From: Colius striatus | Taxonomy: Eukaryota; Chordata; Aves; Coliiformes; Coliidae | Direction of reading: 5' to 3' | Length of the DNA stretch: 64,000 nucleotides | Assembly: GCF_028858725.1 (NCBI RefSeq) | Contig: NC_084759.1 | Coordinates: 93,020,362-93,084,361 of the forward strand | In this document: positions 23,426 through 36,800 of the stretch, piece by piece | How positions within the stretch are numbered: the first letter of the stretch is position 1 | Layout: each line of letters opens with the position of its first letter | Notes under the pieces: generated by a model | The model's database searches: none | Seen by the model: the letters and a program-made list of their open reading frames with translations, nothing else | Told to the model about the DNA's origin: nothing | Position numbers and translations under genes: made by a program

Positions 23426-25689
23426 CACATATATTTTATAAAAGAATAAGGGACAGAATACTTTTCAATGCACAGTTCTAGAAAAAAAAAAAACAAACCT
23501 TATGTAGGAAACTTAGGAAACCCTATCCATTTCCCTCACTGTTACAGAACTATTTTCTGTTGTATACTTACTGCTGTTTCCTTAACTTTCTCCTCATTTG
23601 AGAAAGTGTCAGCTCCAGGGTATTTCCACGTGTTCCTTTAATACTGCAGCTAATGCATCTCATTGTCAAAGGGGGTTTTTTTTGTTTGTTTTTCTGCTTA
23701 TTTTGCATTTTGCAGTTTCTTCTGATTACACTCCCCATGCATCGTACTCCAGAGTTCCTAGTCTGCCTCACATTTCCGAATACTTGTAGTTATCATGCTC
23801 CCTTTGACTGGATATTAGCCAAGCTTAGACATATTCCACTTCATAAACCTATCCCACTTCTCTGATAATTGCTAATGGGCCCTTCTTATTTATTGGTTTT
23901 TTCCTTTTTTTTTTTCCTGTCTCCGCTCATGGGCAGGCTTGATGTCTCCTGCTGTCTAAACCATTTCCATATATGACTTCTCTGACTGCCACCTCCTTCC
24001 CTCTGGAGTCTGTGCTGTGCTTCCCAGTCAAGCAACTAATGTACTTGTAGCCTCATCTGGCTGAAACTTTTCCTGAAGCAGCTAAAAGACCTTTCATCCA
24101 TTCAGCTCTGATTGGACTTCCATGTTGTTCTTCATTTGGAGCAGTTGCTTTCTCATGAACCAAAAAAAGTCCCTTCCTTGAATCTCTCCACCAACAAACC
24201 ACTAGGAAGGCTTTTCAAACTATTGTTGTGATCTTGCTATACTAATTCCACCAGCTCATCTCGCCCAACTATGCAGAGTTTATTTTGGCCCTATTCTGTC
24301 TGTGCCCCATATAGGCTGAAAGCTGCTGGAGACAGAAAATCCACATCTACAGAGTACCCGGTAGTGTGTTGCTGCCTAATGCGAGATAGTCCTGGGTCAC
24401 ATTGCCAACAAAAGTGTCTATACCTTTCCAATCTTCTTCATGGTGAAGGTATCATTCTTCTCCACTGGAAACTTGAAAGCTGCTCTGCAGAAAATGGATA
24501 CAGGGTTCTTAAGCACAGACACTTGGCCTAAATGATTGCCATGGTCCTTTCAGACTTCAAAGTAGTCCTAAGAAGATACAACAGGCAAGTGTTAAGGTTT
24601 AGAAACATCTTTCACTCAAATCTTTCATACATTTTTGCAAAATTACTGGTGGCTGCCTTGGCCACCTGAGACATAAGGTCAAGACTGCCAGGAATGGTTT
24701 AGAGCTTCAAAGAACACCTTTATGCACCCTACAGGAGAAGAGCTGGAGGGCTTTTGAAGCTCTCCAATACATCTGCAACAGAACTGATCACTGAAATGTT
24801 CAATTTTAAAAACGATATCCCTTTTCCCATGTGGGTTTGGGAAGGATATGTTCACTTGCATTGCTGTAGTCAAAGAATAAAGGGAAGGAAATAAAAAGGG
24901 GGAAAGTCAAAATCATTTGTTTTGTGGGTCAAAAGCTACCCCATTCTGAATAGTTCCCAGAAACACTAATCTGGTACATCAACATATTTCAGTTTCCTGG
25001 GATGATAATGGCATTTCGATGACCCAGCTATGAGTCGCATGCTATTGTGCTGGATATGCTAAACACAGATCATGACTAACAGATGTTGCTTTGAAGTGCT
25101 CATATCTTTAAATACACAGGACTAATAAATGCTGGAAGAAACTGTATCTTCTACCAAGATGAACATTTTCCATTTCATCTCTTTCTTCAAGAAGGGAGAG
25201 TGGAATTGTTTTTCTCTTCTAACATGCTCTGAGGATAAATCCGGGAAACATGTAGAAGGTGCTTGGACATTGTGATGGACTCATATCCTGCCACAGACAG
25301 ACAGCTTACAGTCTGACTCTCCAAGGGACTGAAATGTTTGATGTTTCCCTGAATGACTGCTGGATACAACTATGGAAAAGTTCTAAGTGGCTCTGTGTGG
25401 TTGTAAGAAAGTTGTAAATCTCCCAACATAAGTTTCCAAGGAAAAGACAGAAAGCTAGGACTAAAGTGAGTGGCATGTTTAGGCAGGGCAAGGCTTGATT
25501 CTCAGAACAGGTAAGAAAATAAAGGCTGTCGATCTTGGCTCTTCCTGGAAGTTTAAAATGGAGGTGGTGGCAGGAAAGAAGGCATACATCCAAGGACACA
25601 TGGAAATGACAGAGCTCTTATCGATTAGGGTTGGAAAGATGAAAGAAGCATAGGAGACATGACAAACTGCTGTCAGGGTAAGCAAAATG
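23426..25689. other. Intergenic, no gene seen
   Basis: Ordinary sequence with homopolymer runs (for example the A run at 23481-23492 and T runs near 23677 and 23906). Open frames are short and overlap on both strands. No repeat family was recognised. Confidence 0.6.
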
Positions 25690-26420
25690 TTATGACACTG
25701 GCCTCATTAGCACTACAGGCTTGGGGAAGATTGGCTGGAAAGCTGTCCAGCATTTAAAGGACCTAGAGATGTTGGTCGACAGTCATCTGAACATGAGCCC
25801 ACAGTGTGCCCAAGTGGCCAAGAAGGCCAATGGCATCCTAATTTGTGTCAGAAATAGTGTGACCAGCAGAACCAGAGAAATTATTGTCCCCTTGTACTAG
25901 GCACTGGTGAGGTCACACCTCAAATAGTTTGTTCAGTTTTGAGAGCCTCGCTACAATACACTGAGGTGCTGGTGTGTCCAAAGATGGTCAATGAAGATGA
26001 TGAAGGGTCTGGAGAACAGTTCTTATGAGGACTGTCTGAGGGAACTGAGGATGTTTAGTCTAGAGAAAAGGAGGCTGAGCCTCTGGAGACATGATCAGTC
26101 TCTACAACTACCCAAAAGGAGGTTGTAGCAAGGTGGGGATCAGTCTCTTCACCCAAGTAGCAAGTGATAGGACAAGAGGAAATGGCCTCCAGTTTCACAA
26201 GAGGAGGTTAAGATTAGGAAGGACGTTTTCACTGAGAGGGTTATTAGATGCTGGGACAGGCTGCCCAGGGAGGTGGTGGGTCACCATCACTGGAGATAAT
26301 CAAAAGACACATACATGAGGTCCTGAGGCATGTGGTTTAGTGGTGGGCTTGACAGTGTGAGGTTAGTGGTTAAACTCGATGATCTTAAAGATCTTTTCCA
26401 ACCAAAACAATTCTATGATT
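25690..26420 (+). mobile_element. CR1 LINE fragment, C-terminal ORF2 plus 3' end
   Basis: Matches the CR1 consensus in order: GCTGGAAAGCTGTCCAGCA, the reverse-transcriptase tail text GTGCCCAAGTGGCCAAGAAG, CACTGGTGAGGTCACACCTC, GTCTGGAGAACAGTTCTTAT, CTCTACAACTACCCAAAAGG, then CAAGTGATAGGACAAGAGGA, GGCTGCCCAGGGAGGTGG and the ending CTCGATGATCTTAAAGATCT...ATTCTATGATT. It is 5'-truncated and carries stops, so it is not functional. It is the longest clear CR1 copy in the window and is a different subfamily from the 33590 copy, judging by the 3' end. Confidence 0.95.
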
Positions 26421-28335
26421 AGCAATTTATGGAAAGGACATAAGTGGACCTTTAAGACATTCTTGCAAGGATTACTCCCTATTCAACCTGATTTAACGAT
26501 GGTGACATGAGATCAGATCTGAGTTGTCAGTAAGCAGAAAGCCAACCAGCGGATCAAAATGTGAGCTGACAGTGTGATGACCACAGTCAAGGAAGTTGAC
26601 TTAACCTGCCCACCTCCATAGGGAAAGGGGAACTTAATGTGTCTACCAGGGGATGCCCGAGTGGCTTCAATACCTGAAGAAATCCAAACAGGTTATTTTC
26701 CTGTATAGACATGGAAAGTAAAAGATGGATCTGAGGGATGTGGGGAAAAAAACAGCAGCTGGATATCAAGAGGTTATCAACAGATATCAACAGAAAGACA
26801 CCTTAGACCATAGGGAATTTAGAGGTTCAGGAGAAAAAAACAAGGCTTAAAAGAAGGCAAGGTCAGGTTTAATTCAAAGTACTGAGTCAAAAGGAGATGC
26901 TGAAGACCGACCAACTGTGGTGTGCAACTTGGTATGAATAGGCAGGTTAGTCACATCTGGGATAAAGTAACTGCTGAGCCAAGGAGACAGTGAAGTTTGT
27001 AAATGCTATACTTCATTTCTGTTTCTACACTTACCACTTTAGTATATTTTCATTTAGCATTTCATTACAATTTCCACAAACATTTCATGTCATGACTTCA
27101 TTACAATGTAGACTGGATGCTGAACAGCTGTAAAATAGCCTTGCCAATGCTGCTAATTTGTAGTGGGAATGTAATATCCAGTTCCAGTCACTGATGAGTG
27201 TTGTGCAAAATGAGCTAACCAGCATTTTTCATTTCTTTAACCACTTAACAATTAAATGTATTGCAAAGCTAAATGTATAGTAGATAATAAATCATTCCAG
27301 ATTATATAAAAGCACCAGACAATACATCTCTGTTGTTTTGTCATAAGCTGTAGAAAATGCTGGCTTAGCACTCAGTAAATGGCTTTGTTCACTCTTGTTA
27401 TTTTAATTGTATACGAAAACACAGTAAAGTTTCATGAATACAATGTGTGTCTCCCGCTACATGTCAAATCCAACACACTCTCCTTTTCCTAATAGACATA
27501 GATCACAGTGAAAAGTTTTAGCATAGCAGCCTATGAGGTGGGAAACCAGTCTGTAACTTTTTTGAAGTTCTGTTGGAATAGCTGGAATAGCTCTTGAGCT
27601 CACAACATGGTAGATGTTCCTAGTTACTGTTGCATTTTCATTTCCCTGTTTTGGCTAAAACCAGGCATTTAGTTCGTGGCTCACTAATCTATTTCTCAAA
27701 AGTATCTGGTGGGCTTTACTGTAACTATAATTATGTTACAGAGAGTCATTATGGTCTAACATGCCCCTTTTTTCTTCAATTTTGGCACAATGGAATGTAG
27801 AAGAAGAGAAATTGGAAGAAGTAGAGCAGCTTTATTTAGTCAGAACGGCTGGTAAAGTGTAGTTAGGTAACTGATGACAAGGTATCTAAAAGACTCCAAA
27901 AAGTAGCTTAGGCTCTCAGATCTGATAGACTTGCAATGGAATTTGTATTTTTAAATATTCCATAAATACTTCTCTGGTGCTTTGTCATTTAACAAAGCCA
28001 TGTTCCTTTGGAATGATTTGGAGTACTCAACCCTTGGAGTGACCCAGTCTCCAGCAAAGGCAGCCATCAGGGTGCAAAATGCCACCATACAAAATATTCA
28101 CAGTTGAAGAAAAAATAGTTTTCCAAAGCACCTTTCAAAACTGTAGTTGTTAGCTCTGTATCCCCATGGTGGGACCTGGGGTGGTCTCGAAAAGAAAAGC
28201 AACAGGTCAACCATGTAGATTTTTAATTCTGTTTGAGTACCTTTGACTACGAATTCTAGAGTCTTGATCTGACACCTGTATGTTGATATGCAAGTGTGAC
28301 CTTCTCTCCCCAAACATAATTGCCCACACAGATGG
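26421..28335. other. Intergenic, no gene seen
   Basis: AT-rich from about 27000. The stretch 27000-27900 is free of recognised repeats and could hold conserved non-coding sequence, which cannot be judged without an alignment. Confidence 0.6.
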
Positions 28336-28985
28336 GAATCACAGAATCCCAGAAGGATAGGGATTGAAAGGGACCTCTAGAGATCAACCAGTCCAACCCT
28401 CTGCTAAAGAGGGTTCACCTCAATCAGGTTACACAGGAACATGACCAGACAGGTTTTGAAAACCTCCAGAGCAGGTGAGTCCACAACATTCCCGGGCAGC
28501 CTGTGCCAGGACTCCCTCACCCTTACAGCAAAGAAGTTTTTCCTTGTGTTTAAGTGGAATTTTTTGTATTCCAACTTATGTACATTACCCCTATTCCTGT
28601 TGCAAGATACTACAGAAAAAAGTATCCATCCTCTTGACATACACCCTTCTGGCACTTAAAAGTGTTGTGGAGATCCCTCCCCAGTCTCTCTCCCCAGTCT
28701 TCTGTTCCACAGGCTGAACAGCCCCAGACCCTACAGCCTTTCCTCATCAGAGAGATGCTTCAGTCCCCTGATCATCTTGGTAGCCCTGCACTGGACTCTC
28801 TCCAGAAGTTCCCTGTCTCTTTAGAACTGGAGATCCAGAACTGGATACAGTTCTGCAGATGAGGCCTCACCAGGGCAGAGGAGATGGGGAGGAGAACTTC
28901 CCTCCACCTGATGGCCACACTTCTTAATACACCCCAGAGTGCCATTGGCCTTCTTGGCCATGAGAGTCATACAGGCCCTACAGTT
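28336..28985 (-). mobile_element. CR1 LINE fragment
   Basis: Antisense CR1: AATCACAGAATCCCAGAAGG, GGGACCTCTAGAGATCAACC, AAAGAGGGTTCACCTCAATC, GGGCAGCCTGTGCCAGGACT, CAGCAAAGAAGTTTTTCCTT, then upstream ORF2 tail blocks CACAGGCTGAACAGCCCCAG, GCCCTGCACTGGACTCTCTC and GAGTGCCATTGGCCTTCTTG. It is longer than the 22999 copy and truncated at its 5' (right) end. Confidence 0.94.
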
Positions 28986-31350
28986 CTCAGACCTCTGTGA
29001 AAAATGCCTGTGCATTTTCTAACCTGTTCTGTGAGGCTGCTGGGACCTCTTAGTGCCTTCATGGTTGTAGCAGCCCTGAAGAACCTGGGCAGTCACCTAC
29101 TTCAAGGCTACTGAGCATCTGTAGGGATAAACTCTCCAGACAGTGAGATGTAATGAGTTTCCTGAAAAATAATGTGAGACAGTAAGGAAGGTCGGAGTGC
29201 TTGTGGCATTGGCTGACCCCTAAGTTATCTGGGCAGGGTTGTGCTTCGGTCTGAACCTGATAGAGAATTGACAGGCCTCCAGGGAAGGAGCAGTGCTCCC
29301 GTACACCTGCTGTGCCTTGCACAGTTTATGCAATTAACCTAATAATTAGTCTCCTGGAGACTCTCAGGCTTGGTCCCCTGCACCTTTTAAAGAAAGAGGT
29401 GACCTGAACATTTTCTAGGAGTATTACAATTTGCTGGACTTGCTGAAGGACAGACAAGAATGTACCCTGAGCTTAGCCTGAAAACAGTTCATGCCTCCAC
29501 TTTAACCCTCTCTCCTGTTACACAGTGGCTGACTGAATCAGCTCCTGCAGCTCTTGCTGTCTCTTAGTTCAGGTTTTGAGATCCAGAAACCATGGGTCCA
29601 GTGTCAGTTGGACACCCCAACTGAGTAGTACCTACAGGCAAAGTTGCCTGCAGGGCTGTGGGTGTGCAAGACACTGGGCATTTTTATCTTCAACAAGAAA
29701 AAATAAATAAATCTGTTCTCATAAACACAGGAACTGGTAAGGGAATTTGAGCCCCAAGCATTACTGGCAGCAGTGTGTCCAGGCTTGGACCACTTGGGAG
29801 GCCTCCTCTGTCCGTGCGCTCATACAAGGTAGGCTGACAGGCTGAGACCAAACCCATTGCCATGGCTATGCCAGTAGCCAATTGCATTCAGCACCTCTGG
29901 ACTGGGAATGAAAGCTGTGTGCCAAGGAGTGCTGTGGCAGAGGGGTGCCAAGCAATAAAACTCCCATCTTCTCATCCTCCATGGCCAGTGTGCTCCTCCT
30001 TATGGTGGGGTTTGTCTTGGGGTTGGGGCTTTAGCAAGTAGTGATCTGCCAAGGCAGCCCTGACTGCCACTGTCACACTTACCTCGCAACTGTGAAGAGA
30101 GGGCTGGACATCCTCAGACCCCTGCCTGAGGTGCCAGAAGAGTGTGTGCATGCATGCATGAGTGTGTGGGCATGGGTGTGTGTGTAGTTTCCATGACCTC
30201 AAAACTCCCTGGTAAAATCTCCCCAAGATTTCGTCATTCCCACACCAGTGCTCTGTAGTATTGAGTGAACTGCAGGGTTTTGCCAAAGGATTTATAACCA
30301 TCTTTTTGAGGGCAATGTTCTGTGAAACTAGTTACCTTCAGTCTCTTTGCCCTTTGCCCTCATCAGTTTTCTCCAGGGATACAGCTGATGACCAGTGAGA
30401 GCTGAAGGCACATGACATTTTTGGATGCCCTCTGTGTTTTGCATACTCCCTGAAGTTTCTGTTTGAAGGTCTGGGCTGTGCCTCTTTCCTCAGCGTGGAG
30501 TAGGCTGTGGAGCTGAGCCTCATCTAGCCAGGATAGCTGAAGGAGAGACAGGGATATGTGGGTGGCAGATGAAGGTAGGACAGGCTGGAAAGGTACAACA
30601 GACTGTGCTGCCCTTGCTCTGCTGCCCTGGCCTGTCTTTATGCTGCTGCTGTACAACACCATAGGTGTAATCTTGCTGAGCATTCTAGGAAGAGTCTGCA
30701 TGCTTCTCGTTCCCTCAGCAGATCCCTGTGGTGTGGGTGACAGTGTGCTCACCCCAGGAACAAGTGACACACAGCCTAGTGTTCACCCCCTGCTCCACTG
30801 CTGGCCAGGGTCCCTCGAAGCCATCATTGAATGTCACATTATCTTACTTGACATGGATGCAGTCCTACTCACAAAAGGCAGCCCTGGCTTGCCTCCTCAA
30901 GCTGCTGCAATAGCAAAGTATCCAGCAGACCCTGCAACCCCAGCCCTGCCCTGCCACCAGCACATGAGCCACAGTGACATCCTGCTCTTCCAGCAACAGA
31001 ACCACCAGAGCTACTCTCCTGAAATGCATCAGGGCATATTCACAGGTCAAGGCATATTCCTATTTCCCCCAAAAGATGGCACTAGGATTCACCGAAAGTG
31101 AACCACTCAGAATTGAATATTTTTACCTCCGTGAACAATGCTACCAGGGCCCTCTACTTCTGTGCCCATCCCTTCCTCCCCATAACTGAGGGATGGTCCT
31201 CCTGGAGCTTGCAGCCACCTTTTCCCCAGGGTAAGAGCCTTAATAGGCCTCTAGGTTAAGGGCAACAACATCAGAGTAAAAAACTAGTTGTCCTCTGCTG
31301 AGAGTACATACTAGGAGGGGATGTCTTTTGGTAGGAGGAAAACACCCTCC
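28986..31350. other. GC-rich intergenic stretch, no recognised gene
   Basis: Noticeably more GC-rich than its surroundings. It has open frames on both strands, for example 30556-31101 (+, 181 codons) and 30363-30770 (-, 135 codons), which overlap antisense. Neither shows a recognisable domain. A GT/CATG-rich purine-pyrimidine tract is at about 30144-30185. An untranslated transcript is possible but unsupported. Confidence 0.5.
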
Positions 31351-32800
31351 TCACCCAAAACATACATCCTGTGTTTTATTTCTAAGGCAATAAGAAAAAC
31401 AAATATGTAATATTGGAATTAATCTCCTTGTATGCTGACATTATCTGCTGTAGTAAAATTTACATAATGAGTATTTTCACAGAGGAGTTAATTATTTTTT
31501 CATTTGAGCAACACAGTCAATATACCTATGAACAGAGTGTCTGCCTGGTAATTTAGGCCACATTTCAGGGCTTTTTTGAATGCAAATGTTTCTACATAAT
31601 GATAATTATAGAAATATTTCCATGATTAAAAGAATAAAAGCAATGAAGATAACTTTTGGTGAGACTATTTTTCCTTTCAATTTTTATAACACATTGAAGA
31701 AATCCTTTTATCTGTCAGTGAGGCAATAGGATTTTGCTTGAGAAACAATTCCCATTCCAAGATAATGGACTTTTCATATTCATTAACATCTCTAATAGAG
31801 CTATCACCTGAATAGCTGGATTTTTTCTTTTCATTAAAGAAAATGATAGGATCATAGTTCTATAAATTAAAAGAAGTGAAAGCGTGCAAGTGAAGGGTTT
31901 TTAAAGACAGCAGAACTCCATGGCTGAAAATGCTGTCCCAGCATATTTAAAAATGGAGGGAGCAACCTGTGAAAGCAGCCCCCTTTCCTGGGCTAAGTCT
32001 ATTGGGTCCCACAATTGCCCAAGCAAATAGAATTTATCAGCAGTAAGTTCGCAGTGACACTTCTTGCAAGAAGGTCTTTTGTTTTGCAAATTCTGGTGTC
32101 TCCTGAGAGACAGATGTCTGATTCCCCCAGCTTCTGGGTTTGGGGATTATTTTTTTTTTTTTGGACCAGAGGTTAGCACACAGTCATTCCTACTGCTAGC
32201 AGCTGGAAAGGTACTCTGTTCCTCTGCATGTTACTGCCACTAAAACGTGATTAAAAACACAAACGTGAAAGGCAGCCTGAAGACCATATTACCCCTGAGC
32301 TGCAGAGCTCACATGACAGACCTGGGGAAGCGAGGTCCTTGCAATGCAGACATTCCTCTAGATACATAAGCTTGGAGGTATCTATTGAGCCCATTTCTGT
32401 CCCTGAGCATTACCCTATTTTAGTGTTGCCAAGTATCATTGGTATGTCCCACATGGTACTGCCCACTCCTTTTGTCCTTCTTAGCAGCCACAACTTTGGA
32501 GAGGAAGTTGGTTTGTTCAAAGGTCTATAAATGGCCATGCACCGTTACAGCACAACTACTAATGAAATAGTCAAGTGGTAACACAGTCTCAGAAGAGAGG
32601 ACTGCTCCTGGTTGGATTCACCCATAGCCCTTCTGCAGGGTAGTGGTTTGCTGCCTGTTGGACAAAACATGTAAAAAAAGACTTTACAAAGCAAACTTTG
32701 TGGAAATGTGCCGTATCAAGAGCACAGATTTAGGATGCTCTAGAACAAAACGTGTGGGCATAGGGGAATTGAGTGTTGTAAAAAGTCTTGACACTAGATG
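31351..32800. other. Intergenic, AT-rich, no gene seen
   Basis: 31380-31900 is strongly AT-rich unique sequence; no repeat family or open frame of note. Confidence 0.6.
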
Positions 32801-32801
32801 G

Positions 32802-33255
32802 TGTGGTGGGTTAGAGTAATCCGCTCTTCGCCGGAGACCCTGTTTGGAGCGTATTTCAGGCTTGTCCCGGGGTTTGGCAGGACCGTGCATGTTTGTCAGC
32901 CTCCGCTCAAGAGGCGCCAGGGTCTCAGAAGGAGCCATGTGGTCTCGGGTCAGGACGCAGAGTGGTTCTCAGGGGTTTACATCAGCGCCAGCCCACTCCG
33001 ACCCCAACTCCGCTTCTCCTTTACCCACCCTCATGAACAGCATCGCTGCCCAGAAATTACAGACAAAAAAAGCTAAGCTAATTACCAAAACTAATCACCC
33101 CCAAGAGGACAGGAGCTAACCCCGAGTGCCAAAATAGGTGTGCGCGTGCGTTGCTGTACCAGGGCATCATTGCTTGGTCTGGCAAGCGCTGAGCTGCCGC
33201 AGGGAGCTGCGGGTGCCTGTCGCGCTCGCTGATGTCAGTGGCAGCGAATGAGATT
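32802..33255. promoter_or_regulatory. CpG-rich island, possible promoter or LTR-derived segment
   Basis: About 25 CpG dinucleotides fall within 450 bases, against a very low CpG frequency elsewhere in the window. The densest part is 33136-33245 (GTGCGCGTGCG, GTCGCGCTCGCTG). A poly(A) signal lies downstream at 33490. It could be an unmethylated promoter of an unannotated transcript or an inserted LTR; the left end TGTGGTGGGTT resembles the start of some avian LTRs. No target duplication was found. Confidence 0.45.
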
Positions 33256-33489
33256 TGGTGCTTTGAGGATGGCTTGGCACCTCGCAGGCAGCAGGCTTTC
33301 ATGTGGTTTCTTGGGTGTAGCTGAAAGCTGCTTTTGGCCCACGGGAATGAATATTTTTTGCCTTTGTCTATGTCCTGATTTTTGTAATCACACTGTTAAA
33401 TACGTCTTCTGGAGAGTGGTAATTAACAGAGGATGTTCTTCAGGAGCCATTGAGTGTGGTTGTTCAATGAGTGTTTTTTTCCTCTTCTG

Positions 33490-33495
33490 AATAAA
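33490..33495 (+). terminator. AATAAA downstream of the CpG-rich island
   Basis: AATAAA in the context TCTGAATAAACAGATG, preceded by a GT-rich and T-rich stretch. It would suit a short + strand transcript starting in the island at 32.8-33.25 kb. This is only a motif match. Confidence 0.3.
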
Positions 33496-33589
33496 CAGAT
33501 GATTTTCTTTTCATTAATACACTTAACTGGCAGCATACTGGGAGTCAGGACATTGACTTCTGGGAGGATTTATAGCATGATGGGACAAT

Positions 33590-33870
33590 GCTTTTCTCTA
33601 CAGTGCCCAGTGACAGGACAAGGGGTAACAAGTATGAGCTGGAACACAGGAAGTTCCACTTGACCATGAGGAGAAACTTCTTTGCGGTGAGGGTGACGGA
33701 GCTTTGGCACAGGCTGCCCAGGGAGGGTATGGAGTCTCCTATGGAGATTTCCAAACCTGACTGGATGCGTTCCTGTGTGACCTGATTGAAGTGAACCTGC
33801 TTTAGCAGGGGATTGGATCGGATGATCTCTAGAGGTCCCTTCCAACCCCAATCATTCTGTGATTCTGTGA
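33590..33870 (+). mobile_element. CR1 LINE 3' fragment
   Basis: Sense CR1 3' end: CCAGTGACAGGACAAGGGGT, GGAACACAGGAAGTTCCACT, AGGAGAAACTTCTTTGCGGT, GGCACAGGCTGCCCAGGGAG, then GAACCTGCTTTAGCAGGGGA, GATGATCTCTAGAGGTCCCT and the terminal repeat ATTCTGTGATTCTGTGA. It is less decayed than the other copies, so probably younger. Confidence 0.95.
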
Positions 33871-36800
33871 CACCATGAATTAGGCACATGAAATCCTATT
33901 GACTTGGGCTGAACTCCGTGGTCTTCAGTCACTTCAGCAGTTTTGGTCACTCTCCCACTAAATGAAGAAATATTCTGAGAGCTATTTAAACCTGTTCTGA
34001 TGTTACCTACTTATTAGACTCTTCTTCAGTCATATGAATTGAGGGTGAAGACTAAGGCATCATTAGAGTGCAAAAGGTGCCTCCAGTTGGGGTATTGCTT
34101 TATATCTTATGAAGAATCGAAAAGAAAGAAAACGTGATGGATTATGATAACTGAGCAAGGCTTTTAGCACAATCCATCATGATTGTTGCTCCTGAATCTC
34201 TCTTTCTGTGGTCTTCATGATGTAAACATGAGCTTAGCATCCCAAGAGAATAAAGTTTCTTTTAGCACATGAAAGAATTTTTCAAAGCTTGAGCTTTTAA
34301 AGCCTATGGAAAAATAGGCATTGCAATGATATGGGAAAATAATAAGCTTAAAGAGAGAAAGAGAGGTAAGATAATGATCACAATAACATTGTTACAAGCA
34401 TGATTTCACTGTCAGGAATGCTGCAGGAGGAATTTGAGAGTTTTTGTCACTCATCGAGAAGGACAAAATCTAAACAAATGGCTCAGGAATATTTTTAATG
34501 AACAAACAAAGCAAATTTAGTTTGCTGTAGTGCCTGGATTTAGTTTCGAGGTTATCAGCGACTAGTTGTTTGTCTTACCTGACCTCCTTCATTAGCAGAA
34601 GCCACATGATTTTATCCAGCTACTGCTGTAATGAACTTGACAGTAGGGGAACATTTTTCTTTAATATCCAGGAAGAACTACAAGAATTCTGCCACTTTCA
34701 ACAGTTTTGTCACAAATACACGTTTCTGCCAAAAATCCAACCACTACTGTGCTTGCTGCCCTTTGGTTCCTTTATTTGTTTACCGTCTACAAAAAAATAT
34801 TATGTTCTCCCCTGTATAAGTGCCCCCACGTCAGTCAGGGAATAAGAAACAATCCCACATCCCCGAGGTGACTCACACACCTTGTGGATACTGAATCACC
34901 ATTAAGATGAGGTGAACATGTGGTGTGCAAAGCGAAGACTGGAACATTTTCAGCCAAAATATTCAGAAAATACTGGTATGCATTAAAAAACTCACAGGAG
35001 GGAAAGAGGAGCAGCTTCTGGATTATTGTATACAAACCAAAGGACTGAACTAACAATTCCCAAATGCTTGTGGCTGTTATTCCCATTACAGACCATTCAT
35101 TTTGTAAGACCCCAAAACCAGAGGGAAATGTAGAAAATTCAGCTGAACTTTGACTCTAGTCCACAACCCTTCCTCAGCAGTCTCCTCTCCAAGTTTGGGC
35201 ACTATTGAGCTAAATCATTATTTGCTTAGAACTATTGAGCCCTAGCCATAGAGTGATACACTCATACACCATATAGCATACAAAACTTCCTTTGAGGACT
35301 GCAAATGGGGCTTTGCTGTCTCTGCCATCCCCAGAGGAGGGCTGAAATCAGTGGCACTGGCTCCCTAGGAAAAGGTGCTGCCAGGCCATGATATGCCTCC
35401 TTCTGAATTTCCCCCTACACCCATGTTGAGGAGTAACAACCATGATCCCCAGCAGCACTCAGTCAGATTTGTCCCTTGTCTGTGCTTGAGGCAGGTGGAA
35501 GCTCTGTATCTGTGTGATCATCGTGGTGCCAGGCAAAGCCAACTACTCACCAAGGTCTCAACATGTGAGTGCACTGAGTGCAGGCAAAGCTCACTTGTGG
35601 CAGTGCAACACAACATTGACATCCCACAGGGGCTTTTGAAATTTGACTGACTTGGCCAAGTCTGTACTGGAAGCACACAGAAATTATAGAAACTGAGTCA
35701 CAAATCCCAGTGTATATATTCACATTGGATACTTTTACAGGTCAAAAGTAAATCCTCTTCAAGAAGTGTTTTTTTTTTTTACCCATGTGAAGGTAATTTG
35801 GGGTGATTGCTTTGTTCAGAGTTTGATGCATGACGTTTTGTTGTTGCTTGAACTGAGAAGTTCATGTGTTAAGCGCTGTTCCAGAGCTGTATCGGATTGT
35901 GTCCAGGTTAATAGACGAGCCTTTGTCAAGGACATTGTGCAAACACATTTCCACAAGACATTATTGTCTGGACACATGAGCAAATATTTGCCTAAAAAGT
36001 GTAATTGACTATTGTTCAAGAGCTGCCACCTGCCCCTTGGTTTTCTGGCACTCTTGTAGAAGGGACTATGCTTTACAGCATTTCCAACATGACCAACAAT
36101 TAAATAAACACTCGGCTTGGTGCCTTTTTCCTTTTTTTTTTTTTTCCCCAGAGGCTACATAGCCCTTTTATAATAAAGGAAGTGTTACGAAGAGAAAGAG
36201 AAAAGGCAATCAGTTTTGTTTCAGCAGCAACAGCACTACAGGGAAATGATTGTTACATGGGGAATAGTAGTCTAAGATGAGGGGCACCCTGGAGTAGTCA
36301 TGGGCAAGACCAAGCAGTAACACAAAGGACAAGCTCATCTGTGTTGTCAAGTTCATTGTGTCAGCCAAAGCCATGAGAAGTGATGACAGTCACGATGTCA
36401 GGGGTTGGGTAGACAAAAGAAGACTGTGCAGCTGTCCTGTAATATGTGGTGCATGACATGCCAGGCGGTTTGAGCAGGACCTCTGCTACTTTCTTTTGTA
36501 GCTCTAGTAAAGCCACCCCACAATGCAAATAAATAGCTTCAGAGATAAACATTTGTTCACCAGCCTTAATCATAAAGAGATATAGATACATATTTTAGAG
36601 AGCTACCCTCAGTTTCAAAGTGGAAACTCAAATATTTCTGTTTGAGAATCTTGAAGTTACATGCTTTGTTGGTTAATCATTGCCTTCTCAACCCTTTCTG
36701 GTTAAATAGTTCAATGAATCTGATGGGAATTCACAATAATATTTAGTCAATTAAAATAGGTATTTTTCTCCTTTCATTAAAGCATTTCGTCAAAAATGTT

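Noticed and set aside
23098..23481. 127-codon open frame on +
   Set aside because: Falls within and beyond an antisense CR1 fragment; it does not read the LINE protein and ends in unrelated sequence.
30556..31101. 181-codon open frame as a gene
   Set aside because: No recognised domain, antisense overlap with another open frame, no splice or promoter context seen. Kept only as an unexplained composition finding.
33545..33889. 114-codon open frame on -
   Set aside because: It is the antisense of the CR1 3' end at 33590-33870.
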